Counted from the first letter of the stretch, positions 33,593 through 44,633 are shown. The stretch: 62,035 nucleotides of DNA from Phycisphaerae bacterium (GCA_018052735.1 JAGPMT010000012.1:1-62035), one strand, 5' to 3'. The notes: generated by a model from the sequence alone, not told the origin. Numbers and translations are program-made.

Positions 33593-34186
33593 ATGGCGCG
33601 AAGCGCACGACATATTATTCATGAAATATACAGCGACGTGATGTTCGAGCTGGCCGAAGATGCAGGCCTGCTCGAAGAGGTGATGGATGACCTCGAAGCG
33701 GTCAGCAAGGTTCTGCAGGACGAACCCGATTTTTTGACGCTGCTGACGCTGGGACAGATCAAGGAAGACGAAAAGGCCGCTATGATTCGGCGGGTTTTCA
33801 AGGGACGCATCCATGACCTGACGCTCGATTTTTTGTGTGTGCTGGCCCGGCGCAACCGCATGGGTTTTCTGCACGGCATCGGCGACCGGTATCAAACACT
33901 GCTCGATGAGCGGAAAAATATTCACCGCATCGAAGTAACGCTGGCCAAGGAGCCGACCGAGGAGCAGCTCGAATCGCTCAAACGCCAGATTCGCGATGCG
34001 ATTCAGGCCGAAATCAAGCTGGCTGTTACGGTCGATCCGGAAATTATTGGCGGTATTATTATTCGCAAGGGCGACTTGGTAATCGATAATTCGGTTCGCA
34101 CAATTCTGAATCGAACGGTCGACGCCATTATGAGCCGCTCCAAGGCAAAAACCACTATCAAAAGCAATAACGAGTCATCCATATGA
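33593..34186 (+). CDS. atpH: ATP synthase F1 subunit delta
   Basis: 197 aa. OSCP/delta, joins the peripheral stalk to the F1 head. N-terminal six-helix domain (residues 1-105) and the C-terminal signature [29 protein letters not shown]. Start 12 bp after atpF; stop overlaps the atpA start by 4 bp (ATGA). Confidence 0.93.
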   Translation: MARSARHIIHEIYSDVMFELAEDAGLLEEVMDDLEAVSKVLQDEPDFLTLLTLGQIKEDEKAAMIRRVFKGRIHDLTLDFLCVLARRNRMGFLHGIGDRYQTLLDERKNIHRIEVTLAKEPTEEQLESLKRQIRDAIQAEIKLAVTVDPEIIGGIIIRKGDLVIDNSVRTILNRTVDAIMSRSKAKTTIKSNNESSI

Positions 34187-35706
34187 AGTTTGACATGAAT
34201 GAAATCAGTACGCTGATTAAGGAAGAAGTTCGGCGCTACCGCACCGAAGTTGATGTGGCACAGGTCGGTTCGGTGCTGGAAGTGGGCGACGGCATCGCCC
34301 GCATTTACGGCCTGGACAACGCCATGGCTGGAGAGATGCTCCAGTTCGACGGCGGGGTGGTCGGCGAGGCATTCAATCTGGAAGAAGATTCCGTCGGGGC
34401 CATTATCTACGGCGACTACACCAAAGTCAAAGAAGGCGCATCGGTCCGCGCCACCGGCAAAGTGCTTTCTGTACCGGTCGGCGAGGCGCTGCTGGGGCGT
34501 GTGGTTAACGCTCTTTGTGAGCCCATTGACGGCAAAGGCCGCATTGCGGCCGAGTCCCGGCGGCTGGTCGAATTTCCTGCCCCCGGCATTGCAGACCGTC
34601 AGCCTGTCAAGGAGCCGCTGGCTACCGGCATCAAGAGTGTGGATGCTATGATTCCCATCGGCCGCGGCCAGCGCGAGCTAATTATCGGCGACCGCAAAAC
34701 CGGCAAGACGGCCATTGCGTTAGACACCATCATCAACCAGAAAGGCAAAGGCGTCGTCTGCATTTATGTGGCCATTGGCCAGAAGGAATCGACGGTGGCC
34801 GAAGTGGTCGCCACCCTCGCCCGCCACGGCGCTATGGAGCATACCATTGTGGTGTCGGCCTCGGCTTCGGAAAGTGCGGCGATGCAGTATATCGCCCCCT
34901 ATGCCGGCACGGCCATCGGGGAATATTTTATGTATGAAAAGCACGGTCATGCCCTGTGCGTTTATGATGACTTGAGCAAGCATGCTATCGCTTATCGCGA
35001 GCTGAGTCTGCTGCTTCGCCGTCCCCCGGGACGCGAGGCCTATCCGGGCGATATTTTTTACCTGCACAGCCGGCTGCTGGAGCGGGCCTGCAAGCTGTCC
35101 GATGCAAAAGGCGCCGGTTCTCTGACAGCGCTGCCCATCATTGAGACGCTCGAAGGACAGGTCTCTGCCTATATACCCACCAATATTATTTCCATCACCG
35201 ATGGGCAGATTTACCTGCAGCGCTCGCTGTTTTTAGCCGGTGTTCGTCCGGCCATTGATGTGGGCATCAGCGTGTCGCGTGTCGGCGGGGCGGCCCAGCC
35301 CAAGGCGATGAAAAAAGTGGCTCCCAAGCTGCGGCTGGATCTGGCGGCCTTCCGCGAGCTGCAGGACTTTGCCCGTTTGGGTACGGAACTGGACGAAGCG
35401 GCACAGAAACAGCTGGAACGCGGCTACCGAATGGTGGAAGTGCTCAAGCAGAAGCAGTTTGCCCCGATGAGCGTGGCTCAGGAGGTGCTCAGTATTCTGG
35501 CCGGTTCCAGCGGAGCGCTGGATGATATCCCCGTGACGCGGGTCAACCATTTTATGGATGAATTGCTTAGCTGGATGCAGATTGAAGCTCCGGAGTATCT
35601 GGAGTCCATTATGCAGAAGGGCGATATTGATGATGCCCTGATGACCGGTCTGACCGAGGCCATCGAGGCCTACAAAACGATTTATCGGTTCTCATTTGGA
35701 GCATAA
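34183..35706 (+). CDS. atpA: ATP synthase F1 subunit alpha
   Basis: 507 aa, full length. Non-catalytic nucleotide-binding subunit of the hexamer. Walker [15 protein letters not shown], the [11 protein letters not shown] strand, the alpha signature [22 protein letters not shown] containing the arginine finger, and the C-terminal helical domain are all present. Followed by a 118-bp gap before atpG, the largest gap within the operon. Confidence 0.98.
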   Translation: MKFDMNEISTLIKEEVRRYRTEVDVAQVGSVLEVGDGIARIYGLDNAMAGEMLQFDGGVVGEAFNLEEDSVGAIIYGDYTKVKEGASVRATGKVLSVPVGEALLGRVVNALCEPIDGKGRIAAESRRLVEFPAPGIADRQPVKEPLATGIKSVDAMIPIGRGQRELIIGDRKTGKTAIALDTIINQKGKGVVCIYVAIGQKESTVAEVVATLARHGAMEHTIVVSASASESAAMQYIAPYAGTAIGEYFMYEKHGHALCVYDDLSKHAIAYRELSLLLRRPPGREAYPGDIFYLHSRLLERACKLSDAKGAGSLTALPIIETLEGQVSAYIPTNIISITDGQIYLQRSLFLAGVRPAIDVGISVSRVGGAAQPKAMKKVAPKLRLDLAAFRELQDFARLGTELDEAAQKQLERGYRMVEVLKQKQFAPMSVAQEVLSILAGSSGALDDIPVTRVNHFMDELLSWMQIEAPEYLESIMQKGDIDDALMTGLTEAIEAYKTIYRFSFGA

Positions 35707-35740
35707 AGAACAGGCATCGAGGTGCAGTTGGACAGCGGCT

Positions 35741-35772
35741 TGTCGGCGGGATTTTCAGTTTTTTCGCCGGCA
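35741..35772 (+). repeat. Hairpin in the atpA-atpG gap
   Basis: TGTCGGCG (35741-35748) pairs with CGCCGGCA (35765-35772) over 8 bp with one G-U, 16-nt loop. No T-run follows. It may protect or cleave the mRNA between atpA and atpG. Confidence 0.4.
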
Positions 35773-35824
35773 CAGTGGAAAAACGATGCGAGCCCTGAAT
35801 AGCTGGAAATTGAACTTGTTATAG

Positions 35825-36727
35825 ATGGCAAATACCCGAAAAATACTGCAGCGCCGCAATGCGGCCGCCAATATCAGCAAGGTGACCGGTACGATGGAAA
35901 CCATCAGTGCCGTACGCTACCGCCAGTATTATCACCAGTGGTCGGAGGGTCTGGCTTTTTATGATTCGCTGGCCCAGCTGGCCTATCTGATGGTTACCTC
36001 GCAGAGCAAAATCCAGCATCCGCTGCTGGAAGAGCCGAAAATCAAATCCAAAACGAATGCATTGATTGTCATCGGCTCAGACCGGGGCCTGTGCGGGGCC
36101 TACAACAACGAAATCTATCGTCAGATTGATACCCATATCCGCATGGCCAAACGGTTCGGACGCCAGCTGAACATTTATGCCAAGGGCAAGAAGGTGCTGG
36201 CGTATCTGGAGCATCTGAAAATAACTCCCGCAGGAATCTATGACGAATTTTCCGAAGTCCCGACAGCCGAGCAGGCAAACAAAATCGGTGATTTTTTCAT
36301 TGAAGCCTTTTTGAAAGGAAAAATCGATCGGCTCGGCATTGTCTATAACCGGTTCTTTTCGCCGGCCAGCCAGAAAGCCCAGACACTGACAATTCTGCCG
36401 GTGGTCGATTTGATTGATGACCTGACAACGCGGGCTACGGTTATCTGGCCGTGGGAACTCAATTTTGAGGATTTTGAATTAAGTCCCTCTCCGGAGGATA
36501 TTTTTGAGACGCTTTCAAAAATGATCATCCGCACTTCTATTGCCGGATGTTTTTTGGAAGCAGCCGTCAGCGAGCATTTGTCCCGGGTGGTTTGCATGCG
36601 CAATGCCTCGGACAATGCCGACGAGATGATTCGGGAATTAACCAAAGATTATAACCGGGCACGGCAGGGACAGATTACGGTGGAACTGCTTGATATTGTC
36701 AGCGGTGTAGAAGCCGCAAAAAGATAA
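35825..36727 (+). CDS. atpG: ATP synthase F1 subunit gamma
   Basis: 300 aa. Central rotor shaft. N-terminal coiled-coil helix (KILQRRNAAANISKVTGTMETISAVR), the Rossmann-like core with the SDRGLCGAYNNEIYR signature, and the C-terminal helix ending in ELTKDYNRARQGQITVELLDIVSGVEA. The ribosome-binding site is weak. Length is normal. Confidence 0.95.
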   Translation: MANTRKILQRRNAAANISKVTGTMETISAVRYRQYYHQWSEGLAFYDSLAQLAYLMVTSQSKIQHPLLEEPKIKSKTNALIVIGSDRGLCGAYNNEIYRQIDTHIRMAKRFGRQLNIYAKGKKVLAYLEHLKITPAGIYDEFSEVPTAEQANKIGDFFIEAFLKGKIDRLGIVYNRFFSPASQKAQTLTILPVVDLIDDLTTRATVIWPWELNFEDFELSPSPEDIFETLSKMIIRTSIAGCFLEAAVSEHLSRVVCMRNASDNADEMIRELTKDYNRARQGQITVELLDIVSGVEAAKR

Positions 36728-36739
36728 ATTTTTTAATGA

Positions 36740-38164
<1,425 letters not shown>

Positions 38165-38167
38165 CAT

Positions 38168-38617
38168 ATGGTCGGATTGTCGCAAGGAAAATTTCGCGTT
38201 GTTCTGCTGACGCCAAAGGCAAAATTGCTGGATGTCCGAGCCGGTTCTGTTGTTGTTCCGGCCCACGACGGACAGCTGGGCATCCTCCGCAATCATTGTC
38301 CGTTGCTGGCGGCGCTGGGATTTGGCATTATGCAGGTTCATGAAATGGCGGATCGTCCTGATGCCTACTTTATCATTGAGGGGGGCTTTGTCCGTGTCAG
38401 CGAAAACCATGTGACAGTGCTGGCCTATGATGTGACGACATTCGAAGGAAAAGACAAAAAAGAAGTTGAACGGATGGTTTCTCATGCGCAAAGCGTCATC
38501 GCCGGGCAGGAATACATCCGCTCCCAGCAGCAGGCCATTGACCAGCGAAAAGCGCGGTTTATTGTTCAGATGGCGCAGATGGCTTCTGTCCAGTCTGCTG
38601 GGGCAGAGAGCCAATAG
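38168..38617 (+). CDS. atpC: ATP synthase F1 subunit epsilon
   Basis: 149 aa. N-terminal beta-sandwich (FRVVLLTPKAKLLDVRAGSVVVPAHDGQLGILRNHCPLLAAL) followed by an extended C-terminal helical part of about 60 residues that may act as an inhibitory arm. Starts 3 bp after atpD. Last gene of the operon; a hairpin (CCGGGC 38641-38646 / GCCCGG 38662-38667) follows but lacks a T-run. Confidence 0.93.
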   Translation: MVGLSQGKFRVVLLTPKAKLLDVRAGSVVVPAHDGQLGILRNHCPLLAALGFGIMQVHEMADRPDAYFIIEGGFVRVSENHVTVLAYDVTTFEGKDKKEVERMVSHAQSVIAGQEYIRSQQQAIDQRKARFIVQMAQMASVQSAGAESQ

Positions 38618-38716
38618 GAAGCAGTGTTTTTTGCCTTTATCCGGGCGGACTGGACAGTCAAGCCCGGCTGCGGTTGCGAAAGTGTCATATTTTTACTGGG
38701 TCCAGAAAGAAAGCAT

Positions 38717-38745
38717 TTGGCAGCAGTTTTTTTATGGGCTACAAT
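38717..38745 (+). promoter_or_regulatory. Promoter of the gene at 38777
   Basis: TTGGCA (38717-38722), 17-bp spacer, TACAAT (38740-38745). The leader is about 25 nt and contains AAGG 5 nt before the ATG. Confidence 0.65.
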
Positions 38746-38776
38746 AACACGGTAATCTTTTGTGGATAAGGCAAAG

Positions 38777-39070
38777 ATGGCAGAGGAAGGCAAAAAAACC
38801 GAGAATGCAGCTGTAAATCCGGATGTGGCTGCGTTTATCCGGTCCCTTGATGAGCCGCATCGAATGTTGATTATCCTCAAAGCGCAGCTCTACGGCGGCC
38901 GCTGGGAGCCGATGCTGGATGACCTGCAGAACCGGTTGAAAGGAAAACCCTATATCTTTAAGTTGTCCAACCGCATCAAAGAAGACATTGAGCGAATTAA
39001 TCGGCTGCAGGCCTTCGAAGCCCAGCAGGGGATTGATTTGGCCGATTATGTAAAACTGGAATCATTGTAG
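38777..39070 (+). CDS. Hypothetical protein
   Basis: 97 aa from the ATG at 38777 (AAGG 5 nt upstream); a GTG at 38762 is an alternative. No signal or membrane segment. Contains DEPHRMLIILKAQLYGGRWEPMLDDLQ and a charged helical C-terminus (KEDIERINRLQAFEAQQG). No family recognised. It has its own promoter and is followed after 25 bp by the PQQ-repeat protein. Confidence 0.7.
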   Translation: MAEEGKKTENAAVNPDVAAFIRSLDEPHRMLIILKAQLYGGRWEPMLDDLQNRLKGKPYIFKLSNRIKEDIERINRLQAFEAQQGIDLADYVKLESL

Positions 39071-39095
39071 CAGCGGAGAATAAGGATTGATGAAT

Positions 39096-40214
39096 ATGAA
39101 AAAATACAGCTTGATGGCAGCCGTATGGGTCATTGGGATGTCGGTCCATGCGGCCGGTTTTAAGAACCCCCCCCAATATGTCCTTCCGGATACCGCTCCT
39201 CTGGTGCCCTATGAGCTGGCAGCGCAGGTTGGCTGGGAGGTCAATTGGCAGATGAATCTGCCTGTCAAAACCAATGAGCAGATAGCCCGTTTGGGCGTTG
39301 CCGGCGAGAATCTGTTTGTCATGACGGATTCGAATGTGATGTTCTGCATCGACCGTGCACAAGGCCGGCTGCGGTTCACTACCCCCCTAAGCGCTCGCAA
39401 TCTGCCTGTGCAGCCGCCGCTGTATTACGATGAAAAATTCTGGTTTATTGTCGGTACGGAACTGCTGGTATTTGATCCGGCAGTGGGCGATTTCATAAGC
39501 CGCAAAAAGATAGAGCGCATCAATGGGGCCGGAGCCAACAGTCTGGCTCTCAATGATACGCATCTTTTCATTGCCGGTTCGGATAACCGCATTCACGCTG
39601 TCAACCGTGACGGCTACTGGCAGGAGTTCATGGCTTCGGCGGATAACAATGCCCCTATTGTGTCTGTGCTGGCCGCCGGCAGCAGCGCAGTTTTTGCCAC
39701 CCAGACCGGCAATATTGTGGGAATGAGAGCCGATGGGCCTCAAAAACTGTGGCAGTTTGACGCAACAGGTCCGATTGATGTCCCTCTGGTGCGGGACGGG
39801 GCCTATATTTATGCCGGCAGCCGCGACTGCAAGCTGTATAAAATTGATATGGCTACCGGCCGTCTGGCATGGACAGCGCCCTATCCTTCGGGTGCCCCCA
39901 TCCAGAAACCCTTCACTGTTGGACGAAAGATTGTCTATCTCTACAATGCATTAAACGGCTTGGCCGGCGTCAGCAAAGAAACCGGCAAGGCCGTCTGGAC
40001 CGCACCGGCAGGCGTTGACGTGGTTTGTGAAACTCCGGACAAAGGTTTTATTTTTGCCCAGCCCGGTGTGCTCAAAGTCGTGGATAATAATACAGGCCGG
40101 GATTTGTATTCGGTCAATTTCGCGCAGGTCCAGCGATGGGCCGTGAATATGACCGATGCGGTTATATATGCAGGCGATGTTCAAGGACGGCTGATGAGCA
40201 TCACCGTCCGGTAA
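39096..40214 (+). CDS. Exported PQQ-like beta-propeller protein
   Basis: 372 aa from the ATG at 39096 (AAGGA 9 nt upstream; an ATG at 39090 is possible). Signal peptide MKKYSLMAAVWVIGMSVHAA, then a series of PQQ/WD40-like propeller blades, for example GENLFVMTDSNVMFCIDRAQGRL, AYIYAGSRDCKLYKIDMATGRLAW and LNGLAGVSKETGKAVWTAP. The blade pattern resembles BamB and PQQ-repeat proteins, but PQQ-binding or catalytic residues are not evident. Probably a periplasmic binding or scaffold protein. Confidence 0.82.
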   Translation: MKKYSLMAAVWVIGMSVHAAGFKNPPQYVLPDTAPLVPYELAAQVGWEVNWQMNLPVKTNEQIARLGVAGENLFVMTDSNVMFCIDRAQGRLRFTTPLSARNLPVQPPLYYDEKFWFIVGTELLVFDPAVGDFISRKKIERINGAGANSLALNDTHLFIAGSDNRIHAVNRDGYWQEFMASADNNAPIVSVLAAGSSAVFATQTGNIVGMRADGPQKLWQFDATGPIDVPLVRDGAYIYAGSRDCKLYKIDMATGRLAWTAPYPSGAPIQKPFTVGRKIVYLYNALNGLAGVSKETGKAVWTAPAGVDVVCETPDKGFIFAQPGVLKVVDNNTGRDLYSVNFAQVQRWAVNMTDAVIYAGDVQGRLMSITVR

Positions 40215-40253
40215 GCAGTACAAGCGAATTGATTGGAAAGGGATTGCGAAACA

Positions 40254-41864
40254 ATGGATGTGCGGATTCGGCGGGCGTTAATCAGTGTCTCGGATAAAAC
40301 CGGTGTTGTGGAATTTGCCAAGGGGCTTCAGGCCATGGGCGTCGACATTATCAGCACCGGCGGAACAGCCAAGACGCTTCAGCAGGCAGGGCTCAATGTG
40401 GTCAGTGTGGAATCGGTTACGGGATTTCCCGAAATGATGGACGGGCGAGTCAAAACGCTGCATCCGAAGATTCACGGGGGGCTACTGGCGGTTCGCGACA
40501 ATGCGGCTCATGCAGCGGCAATGAAGACCCATCACATTGAGCCGATAGACTTAGTCTGTGTCAATTTGTATCCCTTCGAGAAGACTGTTGCTAAAGCCGG
40601 CTGCACACTGGAAGAAGCGATCGAAAATATTGACATCGGCGGCCCCAGCATGGTGCGCTCGGCTGCAAAAAATCATCGGTTTGTAACCATTGTAACCAGT
40701 CCGGCCCAATACGATGCTGTTTTGGACCAAATGAAGCAGAACAACGGTGCAACCCGCATCGAGCTGCGGCAGGAACTGGCCAGAGCGGCCTTTGCCCTGA
40801 CGGCTTCGTATGATGCCGCCATCGCTAAATACCTCGATGCCAATGCAGGCGAGCTGTTTCCGGACCGCCTGTCGCTGGCATGGGTCAAACAGCAGGAGCT
40901 GCGCTACGGAGAGAATCCCCATCAGCGGGGGGCCTTTTACCGCCGGACGGACAGCACCGAGGTCAGCGTCGGTAGAGCCGAGCTTCTCGACGGCGGAACG
41001 CCGATAAGCTTTAATAACCTGATGGATGCCAATGCGGCATTTGAGCTGTGTAAAGAATTTGATGAGCCGGCTGCTGTGGTCGTCAAGCATATGAATCCCT
41101 GCGGCTGTGCAGTTGATGAGGATATCTGCAAAGCCTACGAAAAGGCCTATCTGGGCGATGTCGTCAGTGCCTTTGGGGGGATTGTGGCGGTAAACCGCCC
41201 TGTGGACAGGGAACTGGCCGCCGTTATTATGGAATCTTACGCCCGCTTCGGCAAGGCGCGGGGCGCCGCCGGTTTTTTTGCCGAAGTGATCATTGCCCCG
41301 TCCTATGAGCCCGATGCCGTCCAGACCATTCGTACTCTCAAAGAGTGGGGCCAGCGGGTGCGCCTGATGCAGACCGGATCCATCGACCGTTCCAAAACGG
41401 ACGCCCGCGAATACGATATCCGCTGTATAGTCGGCGGTTTGCTACTGCAGCAGAGGGATTTGGCCGGCTGGGAACCGGATGCCCTGACTTTTCCGACACG
41501 GCTGAAGCCCACAAAAGAGCAGATGGAAGACCTGCGGATTGCTTGGCTGACAGCCAAACATGTCAAGAGCAATACGATTACGCTGGTCAAGGACAAAATG
41601 CTGGTCGGAGTGGGTGCCGGCCAGATGAATCGTGTTGAATCCGGTCTGATTGCCTTCAAGCACGCCGGCTGCCTCTCCAAAGGTGCCGCAATGGGATCGG
41701 ATGCATTTTTCCCCTTCCCGGACAATGTGGAAAACGCCGCCAAAGCGGGAGTGGCCTGCATTATTCAGCCGGGCGGCTCGAAAAAGGACGATGAGGTCAT
41801 TGCTGCTGCCGATAGGCTGGGAATCGCAATGGTCTTTGCCCAAAAGCGGCATTTCAAACATTAA
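40254..41864 (+). CDS. purH: Bifunctional AICAR formyltransferase / IMP cyclohydrolase
   Basis: 536 aa from the ATG at 40254, chosen because GGAAAGGGA precedes it by about 9 nt. PurH catalyses the last two steps of purine synthesis. N-terminal cyclohydrolase (MGS-like) domain with RALISVSDKTGVVEFAKGL and GRVKTLHPKIHGGLLA; C-terminal transformylase with the KxKHxNPCG block here as VVVKHMNPCGCAV and LRYGENPHQ. The end (GGSKKDDEVIAAAD) is typical. Slightly longer than E. coli PurH. Confidence 0.97.
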   Translation: MDVRIRRALISVSDKTGVVEFAKGLQAMGVDIISTGGTAKTLQQAGLNVVSVESVTGFPEMMDGRVKTLHPKIHGGLLAVRDNAAHAAAMKTHHIEPIDLVCVNLYPFEKTVAKAGCTLEEAIENIDIGGPSMVRSAAKNHRFVTIVTSPAQYDAVLDQMKQNNGATRIELRQELARAAFALTASYDAAIAKYLDANAGELFPDRLSLAWVKQQELRYGENPHQRGAFYRRTDSTEVSVGRAELLDGGTPISFNNLMDANAAFELCKEFDEPAAVVVKHMNPCGCAVDEDICKAYEKAYLGDVVSAFGGIVAVNRPVDRELAAVIMESYARFGKARGAAGFFAEVIIAPSYEPDAVQTIRTLKEWGQRVRLMQTGSIDRSKTDAREYDIRCIVGGLLLQQRDLAGWEPDALTFPTRLKPTKEQMEDLRIAWLTAKHVKSNTITLVKDKMLVGVGAGQMNRVESGLIAFKHAGCLSKGAAMGSDAFFPFPDNVENAAKAGVACIIQPGGSKKDDEVIAAADRLGIAMVFAQKRHFKH

Positions 41865-41886
41865 CACTATTACGGAGGGCAGTGTA

Positions 41887-42861
41887 ATGATACTCGTTAC
41901 CGGCGGGGCAGGTTTCATCGGTTCGGCCATTGTCGCCGAACTGAACGCACGCGGCGTGGATGATATTTTCATTGTTGATATCTTAGGCAAAGACCAGCGG
42001 TGGAAAAACCTCCGGCATCTCCGCTATGCCGATTATATGGAAGCGGATGATTTTTCCCAAATGGTTTCCGATTCCGAGCTGGAAATGGATATCGATGCAG
42101 TCATTCATATGGGGGCCTGTTCCGATACCACCGAAACAGACTGTTCCTATCTGGTAAAGAACAATTATGAATTTTCAAAGCTTCTGGCCGGCTGGGCGCT
42201 GGACCTTGAAGCCCGCTTCATCTATGCTTCCAGTGCGGCCACTTACGGCGACGGCTCTCAGGGCTTTTGCGATGATGAAGATCTTCTGGAAACACTGCGA
42301 CCCCTGAATATGTACGGCTACAGCAAACAAATGTTTGACCTGTGGTGCCGCAGACAGGGCTTGCTGGACAAGTTCGTCGGGCTTAAATACTTCAATGTCT
42401 TTGGCCCCAATGAATATCACAAGGCCGAGATGCGCAGTTTTGTCATTAAAGCCTTCGAGCAGATAAACCAAACCGGAAGCGTCAAACTCTTTAAATCCCA
42501 CCGTCCCGATTTCCCCGACGGCGGGCAGCTTCGGGATTTCATTTATATCAAGGACGCTGTCGATATGACGCTGTTTTTCCTGGAACATCCCGATACAGCC
42601 GGCATTTTCAATATTGGCACAGGCAAAGCCCGAAACTGGAACGATTTGGCAACTGCTGTTTTTAATGCCATGGGCAGACCTGTGTCCATTGAATATATTC
42701 CAATGCCGGAAATGCTTCGGGATAAGTACCAATATTTCACTCAGGCCGACATCTCCAAGCTCCGCAACGCCGGTTATGATAATGATACAACACCCTTGGA
42801 GGAGGCAGTGAGCGATTACGTCAAGAATTATCTGATGAAAGGCGAGTATCTGGGGGCTTAA
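41887..42861 (+). CDS. hldD: ADP-L-glycero-D-manno-heptose 6-epimerase
   Basis: 324 aa from the ATG at 41887 (GGAGG 8 nt upstream); the open frame extends upstream into purH but without family similarity. HldD makes the heptose precursor of LPS inner core using bound NADP. Rossmann motif TGGAGFIGSAIVAEL, YASSAATYGDG and the catalytic YGYSKQMFDLW (YxxxK) are clear, as is the FNVFGPNEYHKAEMRS block specific for this epimerase. Presence of hldD implies an outer membrane with heptose-containing LPS. Confidence 0.95.
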   Translation: MILVTGGAGFIGSAIVAELNARGVDDIFIVDILGKDQRWKNLRHLRYADYMEADDFSQMVSDSELEMDIDAVIHMGACSDTTETDCSYLVKNNYEFSKLLAGWALDLEARFIYASSAATYGDGSQGFCDDEDLLETLRPLNMYGYSKQMFDLWCRRQGLLDKFVGLKYFNVFGPNEYHKAEMRSFVIKAFEQINQTGSVKLFKSHRPDFPDGGQLRDFIYIKDAVDMTLFFLEHPDTAGIFNIGTGKARNWNDLATAVFNAMGRPVSIEYIPMPEMLRDKYQYFTQADISKLRNAGYDNDTTPLEEAVSDYVKNYLMKGEYLGA

Positions 42862-43059
42862 TTGCTGGTATCTGCCGGCTGTTATTCACACTTTTTTTTC
42901 TGCGGCTGAACAGGCCAATTATTTAATCCTGTTATTTATTCTTTGAGTTGGTTTTTGGTTTTGATTGTTTAGAAATCTTTAAATTCAGGTGTAGTATATC
43001 GCCTTCTTGCCGTTTTGATTGCCGGCATGAGAAATCTTGCGGATTGTCGATTATAAACC
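42862..43059. other. Intergenic region after hldD, no gene seen
   Basis: T-rich stretch; a weak hairpin (GCTGG/CCGGC) followed at a distance by eight T residues may terminate hldD transcripts. Confidence 0.4.
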
Positions 43060-43089
43060 TTGACAGGCTGGCGGTTTCTCAGGTAATAT
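43060..43089 (+). promoter_or_regulatory. Promoter of the nusA leader RNA
   Basis: TTGACA (43060-43065), 18-bp spacer, TAATAT (43084-43089). It would begin a transcript near 43096, about 310 nt before the nusA start. Confidence 0.6.
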
Positions 43090-43095
43090 GCTTTT

Positions 43096-43389
43096 TTGCG
43101 GCAGGAACGCAATGATGAAAGGATAGCAACAATGTTGCAGATAGGAAAAGTAAGTCGTGCGTACGCATAGGGTTACAGTGTACAAGACGGTTTCTCGTAC
43201 GCTGTGCGGCCGGCTGCTTTTGAATCATAGACGCTCTTCAGGGACTTTGCAGAATTGTTTTTTCTGGGAGGGTGCAATGGCCGAAGGGTAGAACCAATGT
43301 GTTCAACCCGGCTCGGTTGAAATGTACCGGGCCTGTGCAAGTTCTGCATTTGTCGAAGTGGCAACCTGAAGGTTTCCACTTTTTTTTTG
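43096..43389 (+). ncRNA. Structured leader RNA / candidate riboregulator upstream of nusA
   Basis: No convincing coding frame. Stems visible by eye: (a) GCGTACG 43159-43165 with CGTACGC 43196-43202; (b) closing stem GCAGAATTG 43249-43257 with CAAGTTCTGC 43338-43347, one bulged G; inside it, (c) GGGT-a-GAAC 43286-43294 with GTTC-a-ACCC 43301-43309, and directly abutting, (d) GGCTCGGT 43310-43317 with ACCGGGCC 43326-43333. A closing helix with two coaxial hairpins followed by an intrinsic terminator is the layout of a riboswitch or autoregulatory attenuator. No known class (lysine, glycine, SAM, TPP, cobalamin, tRNA-like) fits by motif. It could also be an independent small RNA. Confidence 0.6.
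43356..43389 (+). terminator. Intrinsic terminator/attenuator just before nusA
   Basis: AAGTGG-c-AACC (43356-43366) pairs with GGTT-t-CCACTT (43371-43381) with one C/T mismatch and tetraloop TGAA; nine T residues follow. It ends about 20 nt before the nusA start codon, so nusA expression requires read-through. Confidence 0.8.
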
Positions 43390-43409
43390 GCATGAAGGAA
43401 AAGGACAAG

Positions 43410-44633
43410 ATGAATCAGGAATTGATTAGAATTGTAGAAAACATTGCTAAAGACAAGAATATTGATAAAGAGTCTCTTTTCCAAGACTTGGAATCGGCAA
43501 TGGTTTCCGCTGCCCGCAAGCATTTCGGCATACAGCCGAATTCCGGCGTTGAAATTACGGTCCATATTGACCGTACGTCGGGAACTATCCGTGCATTCAA
43601 GGACGGCGTGGAAATTGATATTCGGCAGCTTGGGCGGATTCCTGCACAGACAGCCAAGCAGGTAATGATTCAAAAAATCAAAGCCGATGAGCGCGACAGT
43701 ATTTTTGCCCAATATGCTCAGCGTAAGGGCGAAATTGTCAATGGAACAGTCGCCCGCTTTGAAGGAGGGGCGTTGATTGTCAATATAGAAAGCCGGGTTG
43801 AGGCGATAATGCCCAAATCCGAGCAGATTACAGGAGAATCCCATCACCCGGGCGAACGTGTTCGTGCCTTGATTCTGGATGTACGCGAGTCGTCTAGTCA
43901 GGTTAAGATTATTCTGTCTCGAACACATCCGGATTTTATCCGCCGGTTGTTTGATTTGGAAGTACCCGAGGTGGCCGAAGGTATTATTGAAATTAAATCA
44001 CTGGCCCGAGAAGCCGGCTATCGGACCAAAATCGCAGTGGATACAACCGATGATAAAGTCGATCCGGTGGGCGCTTGTGTCGGGGTGCGGGGCAGCCGGA
44101 TACGCAATATTGTTGATGAACTCGGCGGGGAGAAAATAGACATTGTTCGCTGGAGCGATTCTTCGCAGGTATTAATTGCAAATGCTCTGATGCCTGCCAA
44201 GGTCAGTGAAATTGCTATCTGTTTTGAATTGGGCCGAGCAACTGTTGTCGTCGCAGAAGACCAGCTCAGTCTGGCTATCGGCAAGCACGGCCAGAATGTT
44301 CGTCTGGCAGCGCGGCTAACCGGCTGGGACATCGACATTCTGACGCCCAGTGAGTACAATAGAGAAGTTGATCGCATTGCTGCCTGCATGAAGGACATTG
44401 CCGGTTTAGATGAAAACTTTGTCGATAAATTGCTGGCACTGGGTATCATCTCAGTACTGGATCTGGAAGAAGTCGGCACCGGTCCGCTGGTTGAGGAACT
44501 GCAGGTGGAACCGGCGCTGGCCGAACGCATTATTGCTGCTGCGGAAGAAGCCGCCAAAAAAGCAGCCGCGGAGAATACCTTAACACAGGCCGAAGGGCTT
44601 TTGAGGCAGGAAAAAAATAAGTCAAAAAAATAA
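43410..44633 (+). CDS. nusA: Transcription termination/antitermination factor NusA
   Basis: 407 aa from the ATG at 43410 (AAGGAA 9 nt upstream); the frame extends further up through the terminator hairpin, which is not coding. Domains: N-terminal RNA polymerase-binding domain (1-125, MNQELIRIVENIAKDKNID), S1 (about 130-200, RKGEIVNGTVARFEGGALIVN), KH1 and KH2 (about 205-340, GVRGSRIRNIVDELGGEKID and IGKHGQNVRLAARLTGWDI), then a short helical C-terminus (FVDKLLALGIISVLDLEEV). One acidic repeat rather than the two of E. coli. rimP, the usual first gene of this operon, is absent. Confidence 0.96.
   Translation: MNQELIRIVENIAKDKNIDKESLFQDLESAMVSAARKHFGIQPNSGVEITVHIDRTSGTIRAFKDGVEIDIRQLGRIPAQTAKQVMIQKIKADERDSIFAQYAQRKGEIVNGTVARFEGGALIVNIESRVEAIMPKSEQITGESHHPGERVRALILDVRESSSQVKIILSRTHPDFIRRLFDLEVPEVAEGIIEIKSLAREAGYRTKIAVDTTDDKVDPVGACVGVRGSRIRNIVDELGGEKIDIVRWSDSSQVLIANALMPAKVSEIAICFELGRATVVVAEDQLSLAIGKHGQNVRLAARLTGWDIDILTPSEYNREVDRIAACMKDIAGLDENFVDKLLALGIISVLDLEEVGTGPLVEELQVEPALAERIIAAAEEAAKKAAAENTLTQAEGLLRQEKNKSKK

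Noticed and set aside
43249-43347. Known riboswitch (lysine, glycine, SAM or TPP class)
   Set aside because: Isolated similarities such as GCCGAAG occur, but the required conserved cores of these classes are missing.
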